A DNA stretch of 64,000 bases from Onthophagus taurus (taxonomy: Eukaryota > Arthropoda > Insecta > Coleoptera > Scarabaeidae): positions 4,965,001-5,029,000 of the forward strand of contig NC_091972.1 in NCBI RefSeq assembly GCF_036711975.1, in the 5' to 3' direction. Shown piece by piece: positions 23,706-36,126 of this stretch; positions within the stretch are counted from its first letter, which is position 1, and each line of letters begins with the position of its first letter. The position numbers and the translations under genes were made by a program. The notes under the pieces were generated by a model that was given only the letters and a program-made list of their open reading frames with translations, was not told where the DNA came from and searched no databases.

Positions 23706-26069
23706 CGCTAGTTATACAAAACCAAAAAGCATGATAAGTGGTCTACGAGACAAAAAAGTTTGGATTTACATGAACTCATTTCTACTTCAACTCTTTAATC
23801 TTAATAAAGAGGGGCCGTAACATTACGGTTCATGAGAAACGCTTACGAAATGAAATCTAAGTTTAACCTTAACTTGAAGAAATTTCCTTGAGAGTTTGTC
23901 GTGTATTTTGGGGTTAACGTTAAACGAGAAATCTTATTATTAGAATTATTTGTGTCAACATTGGTTAAACTTGTAATACAACCGAGATTGGTTTATAATT
24001 GACGTTGATTTCCGTTTACGCTAATTTCCACAAAATTTCCATTCCCGCATTCTGAACTATAACGGTGTTGAGTAGTGAATAACGTATAACACCCGGAAAT
24101 GTAAACCTCTATCCTCTATGTCCTTCTCTATTTGAACGTCAGAGAAGCGTAGTTACTAATTAACAGGATTCTTGTATATGTATACCTAACATATGTATAC
24201 ATTACGCTAGAAATCCATTGTTACTCCGTTAACTGAAGAAATCTTTTATTATATTATAAACGAAGTGTAGTTTGACAAAGAGGAGAAAAAGTAACAGTGT
24301 AACTTTTATTTTCTAAGTGAATGGTTTTCGTTTAGAAAAGGAACACCATCACGTTTCAATTGTAAAGCTCGAAAAATGACGTGCATTTGTCATAACTGCG
24401 AACGTGAGCGGAATGTTTCCATTTTCCAAGCCAATTTGCTCCTTTGAGATCGTTCTCGGTCTGAGAGTTCTGACACCAAATGGTTTTACCTACTCCTCAA
24501 AATCATTTATATTACGAGAAAATCATATTTTATTTCCGACGTAACTTATAACGTGAACGACGTCAAAAATAAATCGAACGAAATAATGGTCAATTAAAAA
24601 TAATGAAATAAAATGGAAATTTTAAATCTCAATATTCGTTTCTATGGTTTCCCTTCGAAACGACCCTAATTCCAAATATCCCTTTCGAATCGATATCTCC
24701 CAATGGTCGCTTTCGGCCATTCCCTGGACTTTATTATGAAGGTCGATCCCTAGATTGTGACACGTCGTGTTCTTCTTCTTTAAGAAATTGAATTGAACCC
24801 ACAGAAATAGTCTTATGCTTCTCTCGGAATGTCTAAAAGTTATTTTTACCCATTCTCATACATCTTGCAAAGATTAATCGTATAATTTTCAGGCCCAAAT
24901 AGGATATCGAACGATTGCTTTTCCTTTAGATTTATATCCTAAGGAAAATTACCATCGTTGAACATTTGTCACGAAGGCGGTTTGTATTTCAAATTTTAAC
25001 TAACCATATGTGTAGAGATTTAGCAGGGTAATAATTTTAAAACGAAAATTTCCTTAGAATAAATTTCATTTTCCCCGAAAATATTAAAAAAGAACAGTTT
25101 TAATAAATCGTAGGAAAAGTTGTCGGAAAAGTTCGCCATTTCTACCAGCATAGCTTTGCACCCTGCAGCTTCGTTAACAGTACTTAAACAAAATTTAAAA
25201 AGTTTAGGAAACTTTTTTGAATCATTTTATTTTAACTATTTGACTTTACGAATTTCCGGTTTAAAACCGTTAGCTTTTCTTTTCTTTTTTGTATTTGGTT
25301 TTTGTTCAAAATAATACGAAACATTTATCTGCACGACGGGTAATATTTCGCTGTAGTTCTGCAAGATCGAATGACATTTATGATGATAAATAATAGTGGA
25401 AACGTCACTCGCGAATAAAGAAGTTTAAAATATTGGTTTTGGAATGTATCGCTTGCCGTGAATCTATCTAAGAATAATACAACAAATAGAAATTGAATTA
25501 ACCATAAAAGTTGCTTGGTTTTTATAAAAAAAATACTTTTGATCCAAAAAATTATATTATCTCAAGCAACTTCATGAAAACCTAACTAATTTAAAAAAAC
25601 ATCAAATTATAACCGAAACTTCATATCTAGCGAAGAAACTTCAGTGAGATAAAACGTAATCCATAAAACATCCATTACATTCTTAGCTTTGATCATGAAG
25701 TTAAACGTTAACCCAAAAAGCTTCGGGAGAACTCAAATTTTAGCCGAAAATTTATTATTAAACAAAGAGACTTCAATAAAATCTTTGTGAAAATGTTATT
25801 AAATTATAAATTTTTATGTTGATAAACGATGCAAAACACTTACAATTTGATGACAAATCTGATAATTTATTTAAATAAGCGCTAATTAATTATTATGAAC
25901 TCTGTCAGCTTAAAAATATTTTTTCAAAAACAAACAACAGTAATTCGATAAGATTAATCTCTGGAGGAGGGCGGTTCGCGCGTTCGATAAACAATGATTG
26001 TCGTAATCTAAACAACAGAGACCAGAGCTGTATTATTATAGTTGTAGAAACCTATTTTTGTTATCGTTA
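23706..26069. other. intergenic, nothing recognised
   Basis: No gene supported. The 64-codon ORF at 25120-25314 has a hydrophobic C-terminus, but no start context, homology or composition bias supports it. Confidence 0.4.
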
Positions 26070-26071
26070 TA

Positions 26072-26750
26072 CAGTTGCTCACAAAATTTAGTATGGAAGA
26101 TAATTGTGAATATTTCAAATAATTATTAACTTATTTTGATGCAATGATTGCGCAGAGAAAAATATTTATATCTACAATAAATAGAAGAAAGCGCTTGGAC
26201 TTTACGAAAACTCATCTAAATAAGCCTCAAAGCTTTTGGGAAAGTGTAATGTTCACTGATGAGACTAAAATTAATTTTTGTGGTTCAGATGGAAGGCAAA
26301 TAGTTTGAAGGAAACCAAATTGTGAGCTCAAAAACAAGAATTTGGTGGGTACAGTTAAACATGGGGGTGGTTCAGTAATGCTGTGGGGATTCCGACTGTG
26401 TTCTGGTTCCAACAAGATAATGATCCTAAACATACATCATACCTTGTGAAGGAATTTTTGTTATACAATACATCAAAACAACTAAAAATACCACCACAGT
26501 CTCCGGATATAAATCTTATTGAACATCTATGGGGAGAAGTTAAGTTTCAGTTAAAAAGTAGCAAGTGCCGAAATAAAAGCGAATTGAAAAATGAAATTTG
26601 TAAAATTTGGGATAGAATTTCGCCAAACTACACCAAAAAATTAGTGTAGTTCATGCCACTTCGAATGCAGGCGATAATTGACGCCAATGGAGGGCCAAAA
26701 GCGTATTAAAATATAATACCAACCTAAAATTAATCACTTTTGCTTAACTG
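26072..26750 (+). mobile_element. Tc1-like transposon, internally deleted
   Basis: The ends are CAGTTGCTCACAAAA on the left and TTTTGCTTAACTG on the right, flanked by TA at 26070-26071 and 26751-26752. The 679-bp body carries a broken transposase gene. Confidence 0.85.
26160..26649 (+). pseudogene. Tc1-like transposase remnant
   Basis: The plus strand encodes HLNKPQSFWESVMFTDETKI (first catalytic aspartate in FTDE), GSDGRQIV, a stop, then RKPNCELK, NLVGTVKHGGGSVMLWG. A deletion joins this to FQQDNDPKHTSYLVKEFL, where the second aspartate lies in QDNDPKH, and then PPQSPDINLIEHLWGEVK with the last acidic residue. The order and motifs are those of a DD34E transposase. The in-frame stop and the deletion between the two blocks leave it inactive. 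Confidence 0.95.
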
Positions 26751-26776
26751 TATAGTCAATTTTGTAAGAAACTATA

Positions 26777-27325
26777 CAGGGTGATTTATAACATACGGTG
26801 CAAACTAAAAGGGTAGGTACTAGAGGTAAAACTGAAGAGATTTTTTTAATAATGTTTTGTTAAAAACTTAATAGTTACATAGATATCGCATGTTAATTTT
26901 TTAAATAATTTAACGTCCTTTTTTGAGAACCGCTGAAATTCATTAAAGAATAATTAAAATACTTATCCGTTGTTAAGTAACCAAATCAACTGGATTGGCA
27001 GCAATAAAAACATGGTATCAGAGGTTCTCAATAAACAAACACCACGGTTTGAGCGTTTTAACAAATTTTTAAATAGCCGTAACTGCTATATTATAAAGAT
27101 TTTATTATTTTTGTTAATTATGCATTGTTTAAGTAACCCCGAAATATTCGTAGTTTGAATTTAAACGTAGCGTAATACCGTATATGGTAAGAAATGCTCA
27201 GCCATTAATTCAACTTTAACGTTCTATATCTTTGTGATTATTAAGTTGTGGTCAAAACATTATTAAGAAAATATCTATACTCCTAGTACCCTTTTAGTCT
27301 GCTCCGTATGTTATAAATCACCCTG
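26777..27325. mobile_element. foldback MITE, CAGGGTGATTTATAAC ends
   Basis: CAGGGTGATTTATAACATACGG at the left is matched by CCGTATGTTATAAATCACCCTG at the right, with TA at 26775-26776 and 27326-27327. The arms continue inward for roughly 130 bp with moderate divergence. No coding capacity. It lies about 25 bp from the Tc1-like element. Confidence 0.9.
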
Positions 27326-27347
27326 TATATTCAACATACATAATATA

Positions 27348-28088
27348 CAGGGTGTGTCAAATGTCTGGAATATAGCCAATAACTTCGCCATTTGTGGTTT
27401 TAAAGAAAAATGTTTCAAATACAAGTTTCTTCATTAATCGTGGCGCATTTTTTAGCGATATTTGCTTGTTTGTATTGTTTTTTGTTTCGTTGCTATGGCA
27501 ACCAAAATTGTTATTTTAAATGAGATGCATATGTTTTTTTAGCATACTTTGATATAGGACAAATCCCTCTATGCGATGAACATATCAAATCATACGGTTG
27601 TATAAGAAAAAAATGCGTTTTCTGAAAATATTAAATCAGCAAGTTACAATCAAAGTAATCGCCGAAATAACGCCGTTGACAGCTTTAAATGTCAAAAGAA
27701 TAACAGTTTCAACAATTTTGAAAAATTAATAATGTATGGGTCGATCGATTAATTGCGCCATATTTGTTTAAACTGTCAATTTTTTGACATTTAAAGCTGT
27801 CAACGGCGTTATTTCGGCGCCTACTTTGATTGTAATTTGCTGATTTAACATTTTCAGAGAACGCATTTTTTCGAGATTTTTTTCTTATACAACCATATGA
27901 TTTGATATGTTTATCGCGTAGAGGGAGTTACCTTCTATCAAAATATGTAAAAAAAAACATATGCATCCCATTTAAAATAACAACTTTGGTTGTCACAATT
28001 AATAAAGAATTTTATATCTAAAACATTTTTCTTTGAAACCACAAATGGCGAAGTTATTGGCAATATTCCAGATATTTGACACACCCTG
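27348..28088. mobile_element. foldback MITE, CAGGGTGTGTCAAAT ends
   Basis: Long inverted arms start with CAGGGTGTGTCAAATGTCTGGAATAT and include AACTTCGCCATTTGTGG and GTCAACGGCGTTATTTCGGC on each side. TA flanks lie at 27346-27347 and 28089-28090. The arms cover most of the element. It is related to the larger element at 33690-35387, which retains transposase sequence, so this is a deletion derivative of that mariner-like family. Confidence 0.92.
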
Positions 28089-28099
28089 TATAATATATT

Positions 28100-28980
28100 T
28101 AGTACTTCGAATTTTTTTAAAAATTTCCACGACACCTAAGATGATTCTTTTTATTGAATATACGATAGTAAATAATACACACATCGGTCATCGTACGGAT
28201 GAAGCGATAATCTTTCTTTCCGATCTATCGATATACGGAATGTTACGCACGTGAAGCCCTTTAATTTCAAGGGCACGATAACGATAACTCGTTATTTTAT
28301 TTTCCTTCGTCCAATACTCCGACAAATCCGTTGGCAACAATATACTATAATAATAGATGTGACACAATGACGTTATTTTCCCGGTTTTTGTTACCGGCGG
28401 CATCTGCTTTCTCCGCGTTGAAATACTATACCCGGCTTCGTTATTCTTTTTCTTGATAAACGAATAATATTATTCACCAAAGAAAAAATACTATTGATCG
28501 AAAAAACCGAAAAAGCAAAGTGAAATGGGAATTCTATTAGTATTTTGGAAAAGTTTTTATGCGATTAGTGTTTAATACCATAGACACATACATATAACGG
28601 GTAGTTAAAATCGTGTTATATAAACTTTGTTAATGGGTTGTTTCAGAATCCAGTACTAAAATGGATTAATGAAGATGATTTTACTGAAATATATATAACC
28701 CTACTTTTATTACCAACTCAACTCATAAATTAAGAAAAAATAAAACAGAAACTTGATCTTTAGCTGTATATTTTTTTAACGCATATAAATCTTTTGCTTT
28801 GTTCATCATTAATTTATCAAGAATACTAAATATCTGCTCGTTGTTATTATTTAAATACCACTATTATTTAATTTTAGATCAAACGCTTTTCCAAAAAACA
28901 ATTTTACCATCGTTCCATATAATAAAATATTTAATAAATCAGAATTTCTCCAAAAATCAAAAAAAATCTCTCATACGAAT
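28100..28980. other. intergenic, nothing recognised
   Basis: There are slightly GC-richer words around 28180-28440, but no supportable exon. Confidence 0.4.
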
Positions 28981-29700
28981 ACGTCTCTCAAGACGGCTAA
29001 ACCCGAATGTTTCTAGTTCTAGGTCTAATGTTAGTTGTAGTAACAGTTAACACTAGACTTAGAACTAGAAGCATTCGGGTTTAGCCGCACGTCTCTCCAG
29101 ACGGCTAAACCCGAATAATTCTAGTTCTTGTATTAGTTCTAGTGATAGTACTAGTGCAATACTAGAGCTAACACTAGACGAAGAACTAGAAACATTGGGA
29201 TTTAGCCGCATGTCTCTCCAGACGGCTAAACACGAATGATTCTAGTTCTTGTATTAGTTCTAGTGATAGTGTTAGTGCAATACTAGAACTAACACTAGCC
29301 GAAGAACTAGAAACATTCGGATTTAGCCGCACGTCTTTCAAGACGGCTAAACCCGAATGATTCTAGTTTTTGGTCTTGTGTTAGTTCTAGTTTTAGTTCA
29401 ATAAAAATATACAACAACCTGGTGCTGAATAACAGCTAAAATTTGAACTAACAGTAGCACTAGAACTAGAAACATTCGGGTTTAGCCGTCTTGAGAGACG
29501 TGCGGCTAAATCCGAACGTTTCTAGTTCTAAGTCTAGTGTTAATTTAATTAACACCGTCAGTGAAAGCCTTTGTAGTTCTAAGATTTGAAGATGTTTTAA
29601 ATATTGTAATACCACAATGACAAAATCAATCCATATGGTGACATTGGTTCTAGGTCTAGTGTTACTCCTAGTAATAATTCTAGCTTTAGTTCAATGAACG
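28981..29700. repeat. palindromic satellite cluster
   Basis: Four to five modules with the TTTAGCCG/CGGCTAAA core. Spacers are GATAGTGTTAGTGCAATACTAG, and the linker TTCAATAAAAATATACAACAA occurs at about 29398. The cluster decays after 29560 into partial CTAG-rich words. Confidence 0.9.
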
Positions 29701-29879
29701 AAAATTATTCTATTCTACTATAATGGTAATTTACCTAATCTCTGACTGATAATATCTCTTGTATCTTATCTTACATGCAGTAAAAAATGTGCGTACCCGA
29801 AATAGGAAAGAAACGATTTATCATAGACAAAAAATTGAGCGTAACTCACGCAAATATATAACTTTTTCTAACTAATTTA

Positions 29880-30146
29880 GGCCCACTTTTACCATCCTCC
29901 TGATAAACTATCTAGAGGATAGTTGCCATGGTTACGGCGGTTTTAAGCGCTCTCATTGGCTAAGGCTCGTTACTACCATCTTCTGGTTAAGCTATCTAAG
30001 GGATTATTACCACGGTTTTACGCACTCTGATTGGCTAGTAGATGGATTTGTCCATAAGATAAATTTAACTAAAAGATGGTAGTAATGGACCTAAGAGCTG
30101 GATTTATCTATCGGATAAATTTATCAAGAAGTGGTAAAAGTGAGCC
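29880..30146. mobile_element. PIF/Harbinger-type MITE with TTA target duplication
   Basis: The ends are GGCCCACTTTTACCA and TGGTAAAAGTGAGCC, flanked by TTA at 29877-29879 and 30147-30149. The left half contains an internal direct duplication of a block running from TTACCATC...GATAAACTATCTA to a CTC(A/T)GATTGGCTA-like end. Three-base TWA targets with GG...CC ends are typical of Harbinger MITEs. Confidence 0.85.
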
Positions 30147-30149
30147 TTA

Positions 30150-32764
30150 GTACACTTTTCAATTTATTTATTTTTATGTGTTTAATTTTCAATAAAATAG
30201 TTAATATATTGAGTCAATCTGTTGCATTAAATCGGGACACATGGGGTCTCGACCTTTATCGCTCATTAATTCTGTTTATCGGACTGTAGCTCGATCGACC
30301 GACTCTCTCTTAATCTCCAGTACATGTATCTTGTATTTTATTCTCGGCGAACGATCGGTTTTGTCAAAACACGAAACGGATTATTTACACCAACGCATAA
30401 TTACTCAGCTTTAAAAAATTTCCGTCTCCTAGGGTTATCTAATTTTTTTTTGTAAGGAGTTATCTCCCGCAAATCCCAGAAGAGGTCTTTACATGCGATT
30501 AATTTTCTTTTTTGTAGACTTCCACTCAATTATATCATCAGTTTTAAGTTTCAATTATATCAGCACGTGGTCGTTATAATTATTTACTAACGTATTTTTG
30601 TTAGTAGATCTTATCAGTTTTATTTTATTTTTTTGACATAGAACACTTTTGGCTGTGAAAAGTATTGTGAAACTGTTAAAAAACTACCCAGGAGCTTGAA
30701 CTTTTCGTTCTTGGTCCATAAACGTGAGGATTTATTGTCCCATTGTGAATCAGAACGTGTAAAGTGTAAAGGGGCAATTCGCAAAAGCTCGCTTACATTG
30801 GAACGTACAAAAGGTGCATCTCGTGATTCTCATGCACATGTGACGCCAAATTGAAATTGATTCCTTTTGTCAAATTGAAATTTTCCCCTGGTGTACATTC
30901 TAGTTTTATTATTTAAAGAGTGCAATAATTAAGATTGTTACTATTCGGTATTTTTAAACAAAATTTATCACATTTAAATTTCCTGCATAGCTCGAGTGTT
31001 GTTCTAATTTAACAAACTCTGCAAAAAAGTTCTATTTGTAGCAATTCAATTTATTTTTCAAATGAAAACTAAATGTTCAGTAACAAATCGATATTGTCTC
31101 TTATAAATGAGCAGATTTCCAATAAAACCCGTATCACTGTCAGTTATTTTAACACCATCAACAGAATTTCGAAAATGTGAGATTAAATTCTTAAATAAAA
31201 CTTTTTTATTAAAATTATTTTCTAAAATTGTTGAGGTTGGGTTACGAAACAAAATCTGTTATATATCATCACTTTGTATCTAAACAAAATAAATAAATAC
31301 CATAAATTTATTTACATTAATTAAAAATTTTTATTTTCCATGTTATATTTGTGTGTTATTGAATATTGATAAGCAATAAATTTTACGAAATGGTAATTTA
31401 TTATGCAAATTTGAGTCAATGGGCGTAACGTGATGTGGTATTAAATACAGGAACAGACGACGATTATTTATTGGGTATTGATCTTGGATTACAATATGCA
31501 ATGTTTAATGGGTGACTCTCAAGTTGGGTCATATTTTAAAAAAGTCAATTCCCGAATTTAATCTGAAGATTCGCGAGATAATGTTCAAGATGATGCCACC
31601 AATGTTGCTAAATAAATGTTGCTCCGCACTAAAATTTCAGTAAAATCCCCTTTATTCTGTGCCGTTATAATTTACGACTTTAATCGGTGAAAGTCAACTA
31701 AAACTTTTCCCTTGATGAATAATGGTTTTTATAACCTGACTATTTTTTCAAGTGATATATTATCCCCGGAGAAAAGCTTCTATAAAATAAACTTGAAGCA
31801 ACAATCTCTTAGGAATACGCGATGTATCAAAATAAATAATGATACATATCACGTATTAAGTAAAAAGTAATAAAGAAAATCACTTACGTTGTAAAAGTTT
31901 GATGTTAATAAAGTAAAATCCTTGGATTAACCGATAAAATAATAAAATCCTATGTAATAAATTAATCACCACGATTAAGAAATTAATGCTCTAATGCATT
32001 TACACGTTTTTTAATAATTCAATTAACACTTTAGCACTTTAAATGTTTAAAGTAGCGAAAAGTGATCGTAAGATTCAAATAACCACAAGTAAACTGTCGT
32101 TTAGGTATCAGACGATTGACCTTATAGGTCAACCCCTTCTCTCTAATCACAGTCTACATATTTTTTTCGTTTTAATTTTGAAAATAAAATTTAAAAAAAT
32201 AAACAAACCGAACTCGAACTCTTTCACGCAATCGTACACAAATAATCTCTAAAAATCCAAATTGAACTCGAAGGCGGTAACTATAAATAAAAAACAGAAA
32301 AAAAATTATCTTTTTTATCAAAAATCGTAAAAACGTTTTGGAATTAGCCAACAACTTTTATCATAATAAATTAGTGACTTTTTTATACGAGTACAGATAT
32401 CACTTAATGATGATGAAGCAAAAAAGCGGATTAATTAATTATGGGGAGGTGGTTGTAGATTTGAATTCGTGTAAATTATGTTAAATTACGTTCATATAAC
32501 CCACCGAAATCTGCGGATTTAGCTGAAAGCGAATAAATATTAGGGCAATCCTCAGATTAACTACGATTTAGACACGTTAATTTATGTACAGAACTGACCA
32601 AATTTATACAGTTGTAATTGTAGCCTCGTAAGCTGTTTTATTCAAAAAGTAATCTTAGAATTGATTAAATTGATAAATTGTCGCCAATTTTGTTTTTCCA
32701 ATATATATTTCTTATACATAGTAAATCGAATATAGATTTTCTAATTATACAGGTAAATATGGAA
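30150..32764. other. intergenic, nothing recognised
   Basis: Long AT-rich stretch. Short ORFs at 31058 and 32043 lack any sign of being genes. Confidence 0.4.
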
Positions 32765-32935
32765 TATAGCTAGTATACAGTGAATTTCACTTAAAATGCA
32801 ATATACAAAAATATATTTCCATAAAAACCAGGGCGTACCTACTTAGTTTGTTCCACATAAAATGCAACATGTCTGAATGTTTCTAGTTCTAGGTCTAATA
32901 TTAGTTCTAGATCAGTGGTATGTAACGCTAGTTAA
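32765..32935 (+). mobile_element. isolated left flank plus satellite fragment
   Basis: TACAGTGAATTTCACTTAAA and AAATATATTTCCATA...CAGGGCGTACCTAC match the left flank at 2615-2720. Next comes CCACATAAAATGCAACAT, the reverse complement of part of the right flank. A single TCTAGTTCTAGGTCTA satellite word follows. The copy is therefore rearranged or internally deleted. Confidence 0.7.
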
Positions 32936-32985
32936 CATAAGATATAAGCAGGAGATTTTTTCCTCAATCCCGTTAGCACTTTTGA

Positions 32986-33347
32986 AGGATAATTATTATT
33001 CTCAGGAAGGACTGTGGGCAATAAAATCGCAATTAATTGATTCACCAATATTTCGCATCTATTTTCGACGCTTCCTCAGGGTGAGTTCGTACTAAGAAAT
33101 ACAAAGTAAATAAAGCTACAAATTACTTACAATTGCACTAAATTAGCGAAAACTTTAAACATTGTCAAGGAAACCACGTGTAAAATTTGAGTTAAGTGGC
33201 ATGACTTACCACGTGGGTTAACTCTGAGTGAGTGAGATTAACGGTTAACCGTTGACAAGTAACAGTCGAAAATAGATGCGAAATATTGGTGAATCAATTA
33301 ATTGCGATTTTATTGCCCACAATCCTTCCTGAGAATAATAATTATCC
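32986..33347. repeat. 84-bp inverted repeat with about 195-bp loop
   Basis: AGGATAATTATTATTCTCAG...CATCTATTTTCGAC (32986-33069) is matched in inverted orientation at 33265-33347 with very few differences. The loop holds CACGTG twice (about 33175 and 33216) and the palindrome AACGGTTAACCGTT. No TA or other target duplication was identified. Confidence 0.85.
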
Positions 33348-33397
33348 TATAAGACATTTTTTACATATTTTCAGGTTACATATTTTTATTGAAATAA

Positions 33398-33690
33398 AAC
33401 TAGAACTAACACTAGATCTAGAACTAGAAAATATCGGGTTTAGCCGTGCGTGTGAAGACTGAAGAATGTTTCTAATTCTAGGTCTAGTGTTAGTTCTAGT
33501 TTTACACTAGCACTGTCACTAGAACTAACACAAGACCTAGAACTAGAATCATTCGGGTTTAGCCGTCTTGAGAGACGTGTCTGTACTATTAAGCTATGTT
33601 GTATTTTATGTGGGACAGAGCAAGTGCATAGTAATTTCGTAACTATGGTTACTACACTATAGTGGAAGTTAAATGAAATTCCCGGTACAC
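33398..33690. repeat. palindromic satellite cluster with right flank
   Basis: Two satellite modules are followed from 33573 by the conserved right flank (GTACTATTAAGCTATGTTG...GGTTACTAC). The arrangement matches 8400-8650 and 41085-41484, supporting satellite plus flank as one mobile unit. Confidence 0.85.
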
Positions 33691-34129
33691 GACAAAGTTT
33701 CCTGGTTAATTATGGCGCATATTCTGGCTATGTTTGTTTGTTTGTGTTGTTCTTAGTTTCGTTGCTATGGTAACCAACATTGTTATCTCTAAATGGAATA
33801 CATACAAGGTCAGAATCAAGCAGGACTGCTGCATCCATTGTTGTAACAACGTGCCGGCACACTACGTCACACCATTCGGCACGTTTTATTTTTTTAGACG
33901 TCTATCATATAACCTCTAAAAACATACCAACGCATAAAACGCAATGACAGTTAACTGGGCGTGGCAATTAATGTGACGTAGAGTGCGGACAACCAACCCA
34001 TAGTGGACTACAGAACAACAATAGATGTAGCACTCCTGTTAGATGCTACTATCCTTGGGATACCTATGTACATAGATTTTTTTTGCGTATTTTGATAGGT
34101 AATATTTCATTCTATTCGATGGATATATC

Positions 34130-34879
34130 GCAGGCAAATGGTTCTTTCAGTTAAATAGCTTTTTCCAAGTCAGATACTATCTGCCTAGGCAAACAGTTTT
34201 ATTCCATTTATTTCAGTCTAAATTCTACTTTCCTAGACAAATACCATATGGCTAAAATATTTTTAGGCAAATAGCTCTTTAAATCAACCCAACCCAACCC
34301 CAGGAATGCTTTATTTCTTTAAAAGAGATCTGCACATCACAGTCCCTGTTTTCTGGACAAGGGACGACAAAATGCCAGTGCCAGCCTTCGAAATTTCAGT
34401 GTAGTACAAAAAGATGTACTTGTTTAAAAAATAAGATGATGTGCAATGTAGATGCCATTCCAGCAACAATTGTCAAAACAAGTACATTTTTGTATTTAAG
34501 TCTTCAAGAAATAAATCGTTTATTTGTATTTTTATTAAACTTAATAAAAGTATATAAAACTGTGTTATGCATTTTTTGAAAATGATACGCAAATAATTTG
34601 ACTCGTTTGACACTCATTAGTGACTTTAATTTAAGAAAAGTATTTGGATAACGACAGAAACTACTTTATTTTATTGTGAACAGGTATCTACTCTATATTG
34701 CATTGTATTGAAAAAATTGTATTTGCCTAAAACAAGCTTAGACACATACTATTTGTCTTCTCCAATAGTATTTGCCTAGACATTTAATGAGAAAACTGTA
34801 ACGAACTACTGTTTGCCTAGGCAGACAGTATTTGAGTAGGAAAAAGCTATCTACCTGAAATAACCATTTGTCTGCAATA
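34130..34879. mobile_element. nested inverted-repeat element, 8-bp target duplication
   Basis: GATATATC lies at 34122-34129 and 34880-34887. The ends are GCAGGCAAATGGTTCTTTCAG and CTGAAATAACCATTTGTCTGC. The arms and interior are full of TTTGCCTAGGCAAA-like words in both orientations (for example 34180, 34720, 34815). The duplication length suggests hAT-like. The middle (about 34290-34500) is unrelated sequence. Confidence 0.75.
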
Positions 34880-35039
34880 GATATATCACATCATCAGGTT
34901 TTATAAGAAAAAATATTTACAGAAAAATTCAATTTTCTAAAAATATTTAATCAGCAAATTAAAATCAAAGTAGAAACTGAAATGACACCATTAAACGTCA
35001 AAAAATTGTTAGTTACAACTGCATATTATGGCGTAATTA

Positions 35040-35340
35040 AGCGAACAACAACGAAATGAAGTTTTTATGATGTACGGCTACTGCGCGGCGATAGAAAACG
35101 TACTCAAAGTGAACTTTGTGTACTCTTTAATAATATTTACCAAGGTACAGAAATTTTACAATTTTGGACTCGGTAGGTACAATATCTTAAAGAAATTCTT
35201 TAACACCGGAAGCGTTAGAAAAGTGAACGGCCTAAAACAGCCGCAGATGACGACACCAAATTCATTGTGCTTGACAACCTCAAAATTGCCTAAAAAAGTA
35301 ACCAGGAAACTTTTATTTAAAACATTTTTCATTTAAATTA
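35040..35340 (+). pseudogene. mariner-like transposase N-terminal remnant
   Basis: The ORF reads FMMYGYCAAIENVLKVNFVY, then NILKKFFNTGSVRKVNGLKQ-P. This fits the DUF4817-type helix-turn-helix pattern (IYGxCxxNxxxA...VxKFxxTGSVxxxxxxGRP). It lies just inside the right terminal repeat, as expected for the 5' or 3' coding margin. No DDE catalytic block remains. Confidence 0.6.
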
Positions 35341-35399
35341 CAAGTGACGTATATACCAGCTATATTGCATATTTTTGTTACACCCTGTATAATAAAAAA

Positions 35400-36108
35400 T
35401 AATTGACGTTTAAAAATGTCAAAATTAATTTTTGTTGTCAATTTAAATTTAATAAAATAACTATTAAATTCGTTTTATAACATTTTTAAAATGGAATCAA
35501 GTTAAATTTTAAATAGATAAATAATAAAATCATTTTTTTAACTATTCTTTAAGGTAAATCTATGAAATAAATTAATTGAATTATGCGCGATGTTCATAGA
35601 GATTAAATTGACAGTTCAAAATGTCAAAAAGTGATTTATTTTGTTAATTTTGAGGAAAATTTAATTAATTTATGTAGCTTTAAAAATTATGTTTGGGGAG
35701 ATTTAAATTTGAATTAATGGTTTTTATTGTAACGTAATATTTACAATTACATACTGGATATAGATGAATTTAAGCCAATTTCAAAATCAACCAACATCCA
35801 AATTTAACTGTGGGTTCGAACTAATTGTGAATTACTGCGGACTGTTAACAATACCAAATGCAATTTGCGATGCAAATTAGTTCAAGTAACATTTACTCGG
35901 TAAAGTAAACCCTCCCCAAGATACTTTTCTATTAATTTAAGCCGATTTCTATTAATGTAACCAAACATTTATTAAACATCAAACGTAATTTGCCAATTAA
36001 ACTTTTATTTACTAAAACATTTTTAACCTTTCAATACGATTGACGCGATATTTTAGCAAGATTAACATAATTTTTTTAATTAAAAATAGAAATCATTTCG
36101 TGAATTAA
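35400..36108. other. AT-rich sequence downstream of AATF
   Basis: Contains several TTGACATTTTGAACTGTCAA-like half palindromes but no defined element. Confidence 0.4.
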
Positions 36109-36126
36109 TTTATTCTCATAAACACC

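Larger units (their letters stand above)
33690..35387 (+). mobile_element. mariner-like element with a nested MITE
   Basis: From 33690 the sequence follows the 27348-28088 MITE (TTGTTTGTGTTGTTCTTAG, GTTGCTATGGTAACCAAC). It is interrupted at 34130-34879 by another element, resumes at 34888, and ends TTACACCCTG before TA at 35388-35389. Before the end it encodes a transposase N-terminus, so this is a longer relative of the MITE. The left terminus is missing or fused to the satellite flank. Confidence 0.75.

Noticed and set aside
32877-33919. ORFs at 32877-33095 and 33734-33919
   Set aside because: They lie across the satellite fragment, the inverted repeat and the mariner relic; no domain, and codon use follows the repeats.
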